Assembly (NCBI RefSeq): GCF_029688865.1
Contig: NZ_JARUKV010000003.1
Span: forward strand, 172,736-236,735
Source: Natronococcus sp. A-GB7
GTDB taxonomy: Archaea; Halobacteriota; Halobacteria; Halobacteriales; Natrialbaceae
Reading direction: 5' to 3'
Length of the DNA: 64,000 bases
In this document: positions 16,837 to 25,668 of the stretch, one piece after another
Numbering within the stretch: the stretch's first letter is position 1
How the letters are laid out: each line of letters opens with the position of its first letter
Made by a program: the position numbers and the translations under genes
Notes under the pieces: model-generated
What the model was told of the DNA's origin: nothing
What the model saw: only the letters and a program-made list of their open reading frames with translations
Database searches by the model: none

Positions 16837-18321
16837 TCAGTCGTCGTCCTCTGCCGGACGGACGTCCTTGGTAGTGAGTCGGTCCATGTCCCGACTCGCC
16901 AGTTCCCGGACCTCCTGGTTGCTGAAGGTCTCTCCGTCGTACAGCAGACTTACGACGACGATCGTGATAACCGCCGCGGCCGTCGCGGGGACGGCTGGTT
17001 CGACCTGTCCCTCGCCGAACAGTTCGGGTGAGCCGAGGCCGAACTCCCAGACGACGAAGACGACCCCGCCGACGATGAAGGCGGGGAGCCCGGATTCCCG
17101 GACGGTGCGATCCCACAACATCATCACCAGTCCCGCGAACAGCACCGACATGATTCCCATTCCGAGCGTGTTGATGACGATGATCTCGATACCGCTGAGG
17201 GCGATCAGCGCGGCACTGACGCCGAAGCCGATGATCGTCAGCCGCGTGACGAGGACGAGGTGAGCGTCGGTGAGGTTCTCGCGCCCGCCCCGGAGCGGGA
17301 TGTAGAGATCGTTGATAAAACTCGTCGAGCCGGCCAGCAGGAACGAGTCCGCGCCGGTGATGACCGAGGAGACGGCCGCGGCCAGCAACAGGCCGGCGAA
17401 GACGTCCGGAAGCATGTTGGTGATCGTCCAGGCGAACGCCATCTCGGACTCAATGTTGGCGCCCTGCGCGTTGGCGATCATGCCGGCCGCGGCGGTGAGG
17501 ATACCGTAGCCGGTAATGACCGTCCCGGCCAGGAAGGTCCCGAACATCGCGACCTTCCTGCTGCGGGCGGACCAGGTGCGCTGGAGCATCTGCTGTTGTG
17601 CTCCAGCGACCGTGATATACATTAGATACCAGGTGCCGATCTGAACGATCCCGACGCCGATCCAGTTCGTGTGTCCCTCCGGAACGCCGGCGGTGATCGT
17701 TCCGACGCCGCCGGCGTTGGTCACCGCAAGCGGGATCGCGACGACCATCCCGAAGATGATGACGATCCCGTGGAGCGTGTCCGTGTACGCGACCGTGTTC
17801 ATTCCACCGTAAGCGGTGAGACCGACGAAGACCGCGACGCTCACCCAGAACGCCGTTGTCAGATCGAGCCCGGTAGTGACCGCGAGCACTGATGCCATCC
17901 CGATCGTCTGTCCCGTCGTCAGTGCGATCTGGCCGACGACGGTAAACAGCCCGGCGAAGTACTTCGTGTATTCGCCGTAAACCCGCCCCAGCAGCTCGGG
18001 GACGCTGACGACCTCGAACGAGTAAATGAAGCCGATAAACAGCGTCATCGTCATCCAGGCCAACCCCTGGGTCATCGCGTACCACTGGGCACTGATCCCC
18101 TCGATGAACGCTTCCTGGGCGATTCCCATCGTGAGACCGCCGCCTGCGAACGTCGCGAAGTACGTCATCATGTAGACGGGCAGGCTCAGGTTCCGGCCGG
18201 CCAGGGTGAACTCGACGTACCCCTCGCCAGCGCCCCGTCCGTACCAGAGTCCGACAGCCAGAGTTACCGCGAAGTACCCGATCATCGTCGCAACGATCGG
18301 GTCCGTAACTGTATCAATCAT
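16837..18321 (-). CDS. Sodium:solute symporter family (SSS) transporter
   Basis: 494 residues with about 13 membrane helices, in the SSF fold. Marks: GYFAVTLAVGLWYGR, FTLAGRNLSLPVYMMTYFATFAGGGLTMG, ISAQWYAMTQGLAW, VPELLGRVYGEYTKYFAGL, TAYGGMNTVAYTDTLHGIVI (the SSS signature region) and SSVITGADSFLLAGSTSFINDLY. These match Na+-coupled uptake of solutes such as proline, pantothenate or short carboxylates; the substrate cannot be told. The C-terminus is a charged cytosolic tail. A divergent TrmB-type regulator lies 480 nt upstream and might control it. Confidence 0.85.
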   Translation of the reverse strand: MIDTVTDPIVATMIGYFAVTLAVGLWYGRGAGEGYVEFTLAGRNLSLPVYMMTYFATFAGGGLTMGIAQEAFIEGISAQWYAMTQGLAWMTMTLFIGFIYSFEVVSVPELLGRVYGEYTKYFAGLFTVVGQIALTTGQTIGMASVLAVTTGLDLTTAFWVSVAVFVGLTAYGGMNTVAYTDTLHGIVIIFGMVVAIPLAVTNAGGVGTITAGVPEGHTNWIGVGIVQIGTWYLMYITVAGAQQQMLQRTWSARSRKVAMFGTFLAGTVITGYGILTAAAGMIANAQGANIESEMAFAWTITNMLPDVFAGLLLAAAVSSVITGADSFLLAGSTSFINDLYIPLRGGRENLTDAHLVLVTRLTIIGFGVSAALIALSGIEIIVINTLGMGIMSVLFAGLVMMLWDRTVRESGLPAFIVGGVVFVVWEFGLGSPELFGEGQVEPAVPATAAAVITIVVVSLLYDGETFSNQEVRELASRDMDRLTTKDVRPAEDDD

Positions 18322-18595
18322 ACAAACACCTCGTGAAAATTTCCACCTGCGTCATATGTTACCTCTCTCAATTGAAAATTTCTCGAAACGGCCTGCACAT
18401 GTAAGCCGATTATTCGATCCTCACCGAACGGTTCGGAGTCACAGCTGGTACTCCCGCTAATAACGGACTCGACGCGCTGCTGCAGCGTTTCCTCCGTCGG
18501 ACTGTCGCCGGTGCGTTGTCACTGGAGAAGTAACAGTACAGCTGTCTCCCTCGAGATCACACACGAGCTATACGACGTCAACCGAACTATCGGTC
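18322..18595. other. Symporter upstream region
   Basis: AT-rich near the symporter start (18322-18400), then ordinary GC-rich sequence with no gene that I can support. The region 18596-18748 that follows holds a small zinc-ribbon gene. Confidence 0.5.
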
Positions 18596-18748
18596 GTGAC
18601 TGGAACGGGTCGTCGAAAGGGAGCAGCACGCTGTGTCGAGTGCGGGCGCGCGCTGGCGGTCTGGCTGTCGTCGTCGGGCGAGATCAACCCGATCGGCAGC
18701 ACTACAGGCTGTCCGTGCGGCGGAACAGAGTTCGATTCACTGGGGTGA
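18596..18748 (+). CDS. Small zinc-ribbon protein, 50 aa
   Basis: A 50-residue frame starting at GTG 18596: MTGTGRRKGAAR, then CVECGRALAVWL, SSSGEINPIG, STTGCPCGGTEFDSLG and a TGA. The CxxC...CxC pattern is a classic zinc knuckle pair, and the whole protein reads as a compact zinc ribbon. Small proteins of this kind (two CPXCG-like motifs) are abundant in haloarchaea and some affect growth or stress responses; no specific role is known for this one. It ends 51 nt before the TrmB start, on the same strand. The start codon is a best guess. Confidence 0.7.
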   Translation: MTGTGRRKGAARCVECGRALAVWLSSSGEINPIGSTTGCPCGGTEFDSLG

Positions 18749-18770
18749 ACGATACCGCGAGAACGTCCGA

Positions 18771-18777
18771 CTTTTAG
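18771..18777 (+). promoter_or_regulatory. TATA box of the TrmB regulator
   Basis: CTTTTAG centred 26 nt before ATG 18800, consistent with a leaderless transcript and with the regulator having its own promoter. Confidence 0.5.
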
Positions 18778-18799
18778 CCGCCGACGCCCGTGTCCACGT

Positions 18800-20010
<1,211 letters not shown>

Positions 20011-20175
20011 TTACTCGGCTCGGTCGACGTCGACCTGCTCCTTGAGCGTCTCGAGGCCGTCGGCTTCGGCGAGTTCCTGCAACCGCTCGCGGAAGTGCTC
20101 CTCGCAGAGTCCGACCTTGAGTCCGTCGGATTCGGCTGCGAATGCAGCTTCGCGGTCGCAGTAGTGGCAGTTCAT
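20011..20175 (-). CDS. Small zinc-binding protein, 54 aa (DUF6757-like)
   Basis: MNCHYCDREAAFAAESDGLKVGLCEEHFRERLQEL and a helical tail, 54 residues from ATG 20175. CxxC plus CxxH (CHYC, CEEH) should hold one zinc ion. A longer open frame to 20316 exists, but its extra part has shadow composition. I recall the family as a haloarchaeal DUF; no function is known. Convergent with the ferredoxin, the two stops being adjacent. Confidence 0.8.
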   Translation of the reverse strand: MNCHYCDREAAFAAESDGLKVGLCEEHFRERLQELAEADGLETLKEQVDVDRAE

Positions 20176-20233
20176 ACGCGTTCGTACGAGCCAGGGGACA
20201 TTGAAGGCTCCGTTCTCGGCGGCGTTCACCAGC

Positions 20234-21010
20234 TCAGTTCTCGAGCCCGAGCCGTTGGTACTCGGCCTCTGAGAGCCCGGTGACGCCGAGCTCGCGCTCG
20301 TGGGCGTCGGTCCCACCCGTCGCGAGCAGTCCGTGCCGTTCGATGGCTCTGTCGACCTGACTCGAGTCGACCGCCCGCCCGTAAGGGTAGTAGCGCTCGA
20401 CGGCGTCGAGTTCGCTCGTCAACTCGAGGGCGGCCCCGGGATCGGGGTACCTGAACGGATGTGCGAGCGAGACCAGCTGGCCCGCCTCGGACAGTACCTG
20501 TCGGCCGTGCTCGAACGACGGAAGTTCCCTGGGAACGAAACAGGGGCCGTCGTTGCCGATGAGGTGATCGAACGCCCCCTCGTAGTCGTACGCCGCGTCA
20601 GGATGGGCGTCTATCGCCCGCGCGACGTGGGGCCGCCCAAACCCGTCGTCGACGGTGACGCCGAGATCGACGTCGAGTCGATCCTCGACGCGGTCGACGA
20701 TCGCCCGCCCGCGTTCGATCCGGTTTCGCTGGATCCGTTCGGTCGTCGCCTCGAGATCCGCGGTCGGCTCGATCCCGTAGCCCAGCAGGTCGACGCGCTG
20801 GCCGGCGTCGGTCTCGACCCGGAGTTCGATCCCGTGGACGATCCGGATCCCGTCCCGTTCGATAGCGGGTTCGTCGAACGGCTGCAGGCGATCGTGGTCG
20901 GTCAGCGCGACGACGGCCACACCCCCTCGTCGCGCGGCGTCGGGAACCTCGGCCAGCTCGAGGGCGCCGTCCGAACGAGTCGTGTGGACGTGGAGATCGG
21001 CGTAGGGCAT
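20234..21010 (-). CDS. PHP domain metal-dependent phosphoesterase
   Basis: 258 residues starting MPYADLHVHTTRSDG. Metal-ligand motifs in order: DLHVHTTRSDG, VVALTDHDRLQPF, GIELRVE, SLAHPFRYPDPG and ATGGTDAHERELG. This matches the stand-alone PHP family (YciV/TrpH type), some members of which hydrolyse oligonucleotides or pAp; the substrate here is unknown. It differs from the PHP protein at 4574 in length and in its middle region. 58 nt upstream of the small zinc protein on the same strand. Confidence 0.85.
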   Translation of the reverse strand: MPYADLHVHTTRSDGALELAEVPDAARRGGVAVVALTDHDRLQPFDEPAIERDGIRIVHGIELRVETDAGQRVDLLGYGIEPTADLEATTERIQRNRIERGRAIVDRVEDRLDVDLGVTVDDGFGRPHVARAIDAHPDAAYDYEGAFDHLIGNDGPCFVPRELPSFEHGRQVLSEAGQLVSLAHPFRYPDPGAALELTSELDAVERYYPYGRAVDSSQVDRAIERHGLLATGGTDAHERELGVTGLSEAEYQRLGLEN

Positions 21011-21124
21011 GCCCTACTCGAGCCGTCCCGCAGTCGTAAGCCCACTGTTGTGGTGGCGAGACCGCCTCGCCGCCTTTAGGTCTTTAAGGAGTACGGTAGG
21101 CCTAGAAATCGATTATGGAAAATG

Positions 21125-21132
21125 TTTATAAT
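21125..21132 (+). promoter_or_regulatory. TATA box that sets the next start codon
   Basis: TTTATAAT, centre about 30 nt before ATG 21158. A longer open frame begins at 21122 but would be coded by the TATA box itself, so 21158 is preferred. Confidence 0.55.
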
Positions 21133-21157
21133 CATCGTTCACACAGATAGGGGTGTA

Positions 21158-21445
21158 ATGCTGCTCAACGGCACCGGCGAAGTCATCGACGACTACGAGT
21201 ACCCCGCGACCACCGAGGAACTGATCGCAGAACACGGCGACCGAACCCTCGAACTCCCCAACGGAACCGAGACGGTCAGCGAGGTACTCGCCCGCCTCGA
21301 GTCCGAGACCTTCGAGAATCCGGAGGATGCCCGGTTCGCCGTCTACTCTGCGGTGAGCGACAAGGCGATCGGCCGGGTCGGCTACAGCGACCGCGACCCG
21401 ACCCCGGTCGGGAGCCCGTACGCCCCGGACGCGGTGTCGTTCTAG
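21158..21445 (+). CDS. Conserved haloarchaeal protein (DUF5789-like)
   Basis: 95 residues, small acidic cytosolic protein. The order YPATTEELIAEHGDRTLELPNGTETVSEVLARLESETFENPEDARFAVYSAVSDKAIGR, then YSDRDPTPVG, resembles the DUF5789 family from recall. No enzyme motif. The start follows from the TATA box. Function unknown. Confidence 0.7.
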   Translation: MLLNGTGEVIDDYEYPATTEELIAEHGDRTLELPNGTETVSEVLARLESETFENPEDARFAVYSAVSDKAIGRVGYSDRDPTPVGSPYAPDAVSF

Positions 21446-21526
21446 AACCGTTCCAGTAACCCTCGATCTCGCTCCGAACGCGTTTTTTGACGTCTCGCCC
21501 CCACCAGCGACGGCTCGGCGTCGCCG

Positions 21527-24163
21527 TCAGTTCCCGCGGAGTCGTGCGAGCGGCTTCGTGACGGCGAGCCGGTAGTCCTCGTGGGGATCGTACTTCGCGA
21601 ACGCGAGGCTGTTGCTCATCACGCTCACGCTCGAGGCGGCCATCGCCAACCCCGCCAGCGCAGGATTGAGAAGCCCGAGCGAGGCGATCGGGATCAGCGT
21701 CGCGTTGTAGACGAATGCCCAGAACAGGTTCTGGCGGACCTTCGAGATCGTCGCCTCGGAGATCCGAACCGCCTTCAGTACGTCGGCGGGATCGTCGCGC
21801 ATCAGCGTCACGTCGGCGCTCTCGATGGCGACGTCGGTCCCCGAGCCGATGGCGACGCCGACCTGCGCGGTCGTCAGCGCGGGCGCGTCGTTGACGCCGT
21901 CGCCGACCATCATCACCCGCGATCCGTCGTTCTGTAACGCCTCGACGTGATCCGCCTTGTCTTCGGGCAACACCTCCGCGCGAACGTTGTCGGGGTCGAT
22001 CCCGACCTCCCGAGCGACCGCCGCTGCGGTGCGCTCGTTGTCGCCGGTGAGCATCACGACCTCGGTTCCGCGCTCTCGCAGCGCCGCGACGGTCTCCTTC
22101 GCGCTCTCGCGGACTTCGTCGGCGACCGCGAGGACACCGAGCAGTCGGCCGTCCACCGCAACCGGCATCGCCGTCTTCCCCTCGCGCTCGAGTCGGGTGA
22201 GCGTCTCCTCGGCGGGCTCGGCGTCGATCCCCGCGTCCTCGAGGAGCTTCCGGCGACCGATCAGGACGCTGCCGCGGTCGGTTTCCGCTCGAACGCCGTG
22301 ACCGGGGACGTTCTCGAACTCGCTGACCTGGCCGACATCGATGCCCCGATCCTCGGCGCCGTCGACGATCGCCCGCGCGATCGGGTGTTCGGAGCCCGAC
22401 TCTGCGGTCGCGGCCGCGCCGAGGACGAACGACGCGGCGTTCTCCTCGCGCTCGAGTCCCGTCAGCGTGCCACCGTCCGGGACGGCATCCTCGCCGCCGT
22501 CCGCCATCGTCTGCTCGCCGACGAGTTCGACGTCCGTCAGGCTCATCTCGCCGTGGGTCAGCGTTCCCGTCTTGTCGAAGACGACCGTATCGATTCCCCG
22601 GACCTGCTCGAGGACGTCGCCGCCCTTGAACAGGACGCCGTTCTTGGCCGACAGCGTCGAGCCGACCATCGTCGCCGCGGGCGTCGCCAGTCCCAGCGCG
22701 CAGGGGCAGGCGATCAGCAGCGCCGAGGCGAGCACGACCACCGAGAACTCGAGGACGGGCACGCCGCCGACGACGGGACCGCCCCCGACGGGCTCGAGGA
22801 TCGGAATCCACGACCCCAGCGCCGCGGAGGCGCCGTACAGCGTCTCGGGGAAGAGGAACCAGAGGATCGACCAGACGACGGCGTTGACGATCACCGCGGG
22901 GACGAAGTAGGCGCTGACACGGTCGACGAGTCGCTGGATCTCGGGCTGGCGGGACTGGGCCTCCTTGACCCGCTCGACGATCTGCTGAATCGCCGTCTCG
23001 GAGCCGACCTTCGTCGCCTCGACCAGCAGGACGCCGTTCTCGTTGATCGTCGAGCCGACGACCTCGTCGCCCTCTCCCTTCTCGACGGGAACGGACTCGC
23101 CGGTTAGCATCGATTCGTCGACCGCGCTCTGTCCCTCGCGGACGATCCCGTCGGTGGGGATCCGCTCTCCGGGGCGGACCTTCATCACGTCGCCTGGCTC
23201 GACGTCCTCGAGGGGGACCCGCTTCTCCTCACCGTCCGTAACGATGGTCGCCTCGTCGGCCTCCATCTCCAGGAGTTCCCGTAGGGCGCTGCCAGCGCGG
23301 GCCTTCGAGCGGACCTCGAGCCAGTTGCCCAGCGTGATGAACCACAGGATGAAGGCGACGGCCTCGAAGTAGAGCCCGCCCGTGACGACCCCCAACAGGA
23401 CGGCCGTACTGTAGACGTAGCCCGCCGAGGTGCCGACGGCGACGAGCGTGTCCATGTTCGCCCGCCGGTTGTTCGAGAACGCTCGCCAGGCGCCGACGAC
23501 GAACTCCTTGCCGAGGGTTCCCATCAGGACCGTCGCGAGGACGAACTCGAGCCAGCCGGGCGGGTGCGCGATCGCGGCGGGGATCGGCGAGGCGACGCCC
23601 GCGAGCCCGAACAGCATCTCGAACATCATCGGGACGAACGGCAGCGTCAGCAGGCCGCCGCCGATCACCAGTTTGCGCTGGCGGCGAAGCTCCGTCTCGA
23701 CGGCGCGCTCGCGCCGACTCTCTCCTTGACCCTCCTCGAGTTCGTCGCGGACGGGGTCGTACCCCGATTCCTCGATCGCGCCGACGATCTCGCCGAGCGA
23801 GACGTCGTTCGGGTTGTACTCGACGCGCGCCTCGTCCGAGGCGAAGTTCACGTCCGCGCGGACGACACCCGGTAGGTCGGTGACCGCCTCCTCGACGGTT
23901 CCCGAACAGGTCGAACACGACATCCCCATCACGGTGATCGTCTCGGTCTCCGAGGCCGCTTCGTAGCCCGCTTCGGCGATCGCGTCGTAGATCTCGGCCA
24001 GCGACGTCTCCGCGGGGTCGTACTCGACGGTCCCCTCGTCGGTCGCGTAGTTCGCGCTCGCCGACGCGACGCCCTCGAGATCGCCGACTGCATCCTCGAC
24101 GCTCCCCGAACACGTCGAACACGACATGCCGGTGATCTCGAGGTGCGCTCGTCTGCTACTCAT
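21527..24163 (-). CDS. copA: Copper-exporting P1B-type ATPase with two HMA domains
   Basis: 878 residues. Two N-terminal heavy-metal domains, each with [12 protein letters not shown] (near residues 12 and 80), capture the metal. Eight helices follow, with the transport motif [18 protein letters not shown] in helix 6 and NANxx-type contexts in helices 7 and 8 ([17 protein letters not shown]). TGES in the actuator domain, DKTGTLTHG phosphorylation site, HP in GSEHPIARA and [10 protein letters not shown] complete the P-type core. The CPC motif assigns Cu+/Ag+ export. Part of a metal island with the His-repeat protein, a membrane HTH protein and CopB. An inverted repeat lies upstream (24231-24248). 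Confidence 0.95.
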   Translation of the reverse strand: MSSRRAHLEITGMSCSTCSGSVEDAVGDLEGVASASANYATDEGTVEYDPAETSLAEIYDAIAEAGYEAASETETITVMGMSCSTCSGTVEEAVTDLPGVVRADVNFASDEARVEYNPNDVSLGEIVGAIEESGYDPVRDELEEGQGESRRERAVETELRRQRKLVIGGGLLTLPFVPMMFEMLFGLAGVASPIPAAIAHPPGWLEFVLATVLMGTLGKEFVVGAWRAFSNNRRANMDTLVAVGTSAGYVYSTAVLLGVVTGGLYFEAVAFILWFITLGNWLEVRSKARAGSALRELLEMEADEATIVTDGEEKRVPLEDVEPGDVMKVRPGERIPTDGIVREGQSAVDESMLTGESVPVEKGEGDEVVGSTINENGVLLVEATKVGSETAIQQIVERVKEAQSRQPEIQRLVDRVSAYFVPAVIVNAVVWSILWFLFPETLYGASAALGSWIPILEPVGGGPVVGGVPVLEFSVVVLASALLIACPCALGLATPAATMVGSTLSAKNGVLFKGGDVLEQVRGIDTVVFDKTGTLTHGEMSLTDVELVGEQTMADGGEDAVPDGGTLTGLEREENAASFVLGAAATAESGSEHPIARAIVDGAEDRGIDVGQVSEFENVPGHGVRAETDRGSVLIGRRKLLEDAGIDAEPAEETLTRLEREGKTAMPVAVDGRLLGVLAVADEVRESAKETVAALRERGTEVVMLTGDNERTAAAVAREVGIDPDNVRAEVLPEDKADHVEALQNDGSRVMMVGDGVNDAPALTTAQVGVAIGSGTDVAIESADVTLMRDDPADVLKAVRISEATISKVRQNLFWAFVYNATLIPIASLGLLNPALAGLAMAASSVSVMSNSLAFAKYDPHEDYRLAVTKPLARLRGN

Positions 24164-24218
24164 GGTCGATGATACGTACTCTACGTTGAAGCGGGTTGCG
24201 TCTCATATAGCTAAAATA

Positions 24219-24248
24219 ATTCGAATCTAAAGGTTTGAATATAAACCT
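24219..24248. promoter_or_regulatory. Palindromes upstream of copA
   Basis: AGGTTT-N6-AAACCT is a perfect inverted repeat at 24231-24248, next to an 8-bp palindrome ATTCGAAT (24219-24226). The stretch is AT-rich, 55-85 nt before the copA start, just upstream of TATA-like sequence (TTATTTTAG on the minus strand). It fits a dimeric regulator's site, possibly for the copper response. Seen in sequence; the function is inferred. Confidence 0.4.
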
Positions 24249-24340
24249 AAGGTCCGGAAAACCACTCCTAACCAAAGCCGACGGGCGGTGATCGGCTCGA
24301 TCGTTTCGGCCGTGACGACGGAAACCCGTCGCGACCGGGG

Positions 24341-24652
24341 TTAGCAGTGACCGCCCGCCTGGTGGTGCTTTCCGTGGTCCTCGGCGTGTTCAGCGTGGTG
24401 TTCGCCGTGTTCGTGGTCAGCGTGGTCAGCGTGGTGTTCGCCGTAATCGTGGTCAGCGTGGTCAGCGTGGTGTTCGCCGTGTTCGTGGTCAGCGTGGTCA
24501 GCGTGGTGTTCACCGTGAGCGTGTTCGCCGTCGCTGTGCATCCGGTCGAGGACGTCGGTCGGACCCGCGTCCGCGCTTACGACCGCGACACCGCCGAGCA
24601 ACGCGACGATCACGACCGTGGCGGCCAGGAGTCGGAGTGGGAGTGTCGTCAT
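24341..24652 (-). CDS. Exported His-rich repeat protein, probable metal buffer
   Basis: 103 residues. Residues 1-30 are a signal or anchor segment (TLPLRLLAATVVIVALLGGVAVVSA). The rest is almost entirely His, Asp, Glu, Ala and Gly, as a 12-residue repeat HGEHHADHADHE copied about four times, with a single Cys as the last residue. Such His repeats bind Zn2+, Ni2+ or Cu2+. The position between copA and the membrane HTH/copB pair suggests a metal-binding protein outside the membrane, or a store for the exported ion. No conserved family recognised; length is set by the repeat number. Confidence 0.8.
   Translation of the reverse strand: MTTLPLRLLAATVVIVALLGGVAVVSADAGPTDVLDRMHSDGEHAHGEHHADHADHEHGEHHADHADHDYGEHHADHADHEHGEHHAEHAEDHGKHHQAGGHC
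24375..24518. repeat. 36-bp tandem repeat coding the His-rich region
   Basis: Three near-perfect 36-bp units begin at 24411, 24447 and 24483, with a degenerate fourth at 24375. Each encodes 12 residues of the HGEHHADHADHE type. Near identity at DNA level implies recent expansion, so copy number may differ between strains. Confidence 0.85.
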
Positions 24653-24854
24653 TGGTCTTCTCCTCGGTCGATCGAACGGGCGGAGAACGGTTGTAGAACT
24701 GGGTGTGAACCCGCGACGGAGATCGTCGGAGACCGTTTGTACGCCGATCTAATCGTTTCTTATCGAGGAGACCGTTCGTTCGGCCCCTGCGTGGCGGTTT
24801 CGATATCGCCGTCCCGAGCGTCGCACCGAAGCGTCCCGAGTCGCCGGAAAACGG

Positions 24855-25481
24855 TCACCGTCCGCCGTCGAGATCGTCGGTCAGTTCGTCGCTCGGGTAG
24901 ACGCGGTACGTCCGCCCCTGTCGCTCGCGGTAGAGTAAGCCCCGTTTCTCGAGGTCGGTGACGGTCTGGCTGACCTTGCTCTTGGAGAACTCTGCGCGAT
25001 CACGGAGCGCGATCTGGGTGATTCCGGGGGAGTCGACGACGGGTTCGAGGACGCGGCGTTCGTCCTCCGGCAGGACGGCCAGGACGTGAGGGGACGTCCG
25101 AGCTGCCGGCTCGTCCGTTCGATCGCCCGGAGTATCCCGCGATTCGGGTGGTGACTCGTCGGCCGCGGTCGATGGCCCGGCCTCGACCTGGGCCTCAGTC
25201 CCTCGAGGTGCGCTCTGCTGGTCCGGTTTCGCCGTCCGCTCCTCGCGGACGATCCAGTACGCACCGCCGACGACGCTCGCGGCGAGGATCGAGCCGAGCA
25301 GATACCAGCCCGGGTTCGGCCCGTGAACCGCAGCGTGGCCCATCATTTCACCGTGTGCCTGAGCCTGTCGATACGCCTGCCAGGTGGCCCCGACGCCGAG
25401 CAGGAGGATCCCGGCAATTAGCGCGGCGACGGCAGCGTCGCGTGTCGTTCGATCCACGGGTATAGATACGGCGTCGCTCAC
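24855..25481 (-). CDS. Membrane-anchored winged-helix regulator
   Basis: 208 residues from GTG 25481. Two helices at the N-terminus (about residues 14-36, [19 protein letters not shown], and 57-78, [20 protein letters not shown]) enclose a short loop [19 protein letters not shown] with three His and two Met. A long acidic linker follows, then a winged-helix domain near 135-200 ([60 protein letters not shown]). The topology suggests a one-component membrane sensor, with the His/Met loop as a possible copper site. Divergent from copB (187 nt), same strand as the His-repeat gene and copA. Confidence 0.85.
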   Translation of the reverse strand: MSDAVSIPVDRTTRDAAVAALIAGILLLGVGATWQAYRQAQAHGEMMGHAAVHGPNPGWYLLGSILAASVVGGAYWIVREERTAKPDQQSAPRGTEAQVEAGPSTAADESPPESRDTPGDRTDEPAARTSPHVLAVLPEDERRVLEPVVDSPGITQIALRDRAEFSKSKVSQTVTDLEKRGLLYRERQGRTYRVYPSDELTDDLDGGR

Positions 25482-25668
25482 CTACTACGTTTCCGCTCCC
25501 GACTGCCACCGACGGATGCCCCGCCGGTGCCGAGATCCGCGTGTGAGGATTATGTTGATCGGACGAGAACTAGCGGACGATGTCCGCCGATGGTCCGCTC
25601 GCCGGTCCAGCCGATGGCTACTCGAGTGTGACGCTCGGTGGTCGACGCGAACGAGCTGCTCGAAACCC

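Noticed and set aside
24375..24518. Tandem 36-bp units considered as a CRISPR array
   Set aside because: Units abut without spacers and encode a regular peptide repeat.
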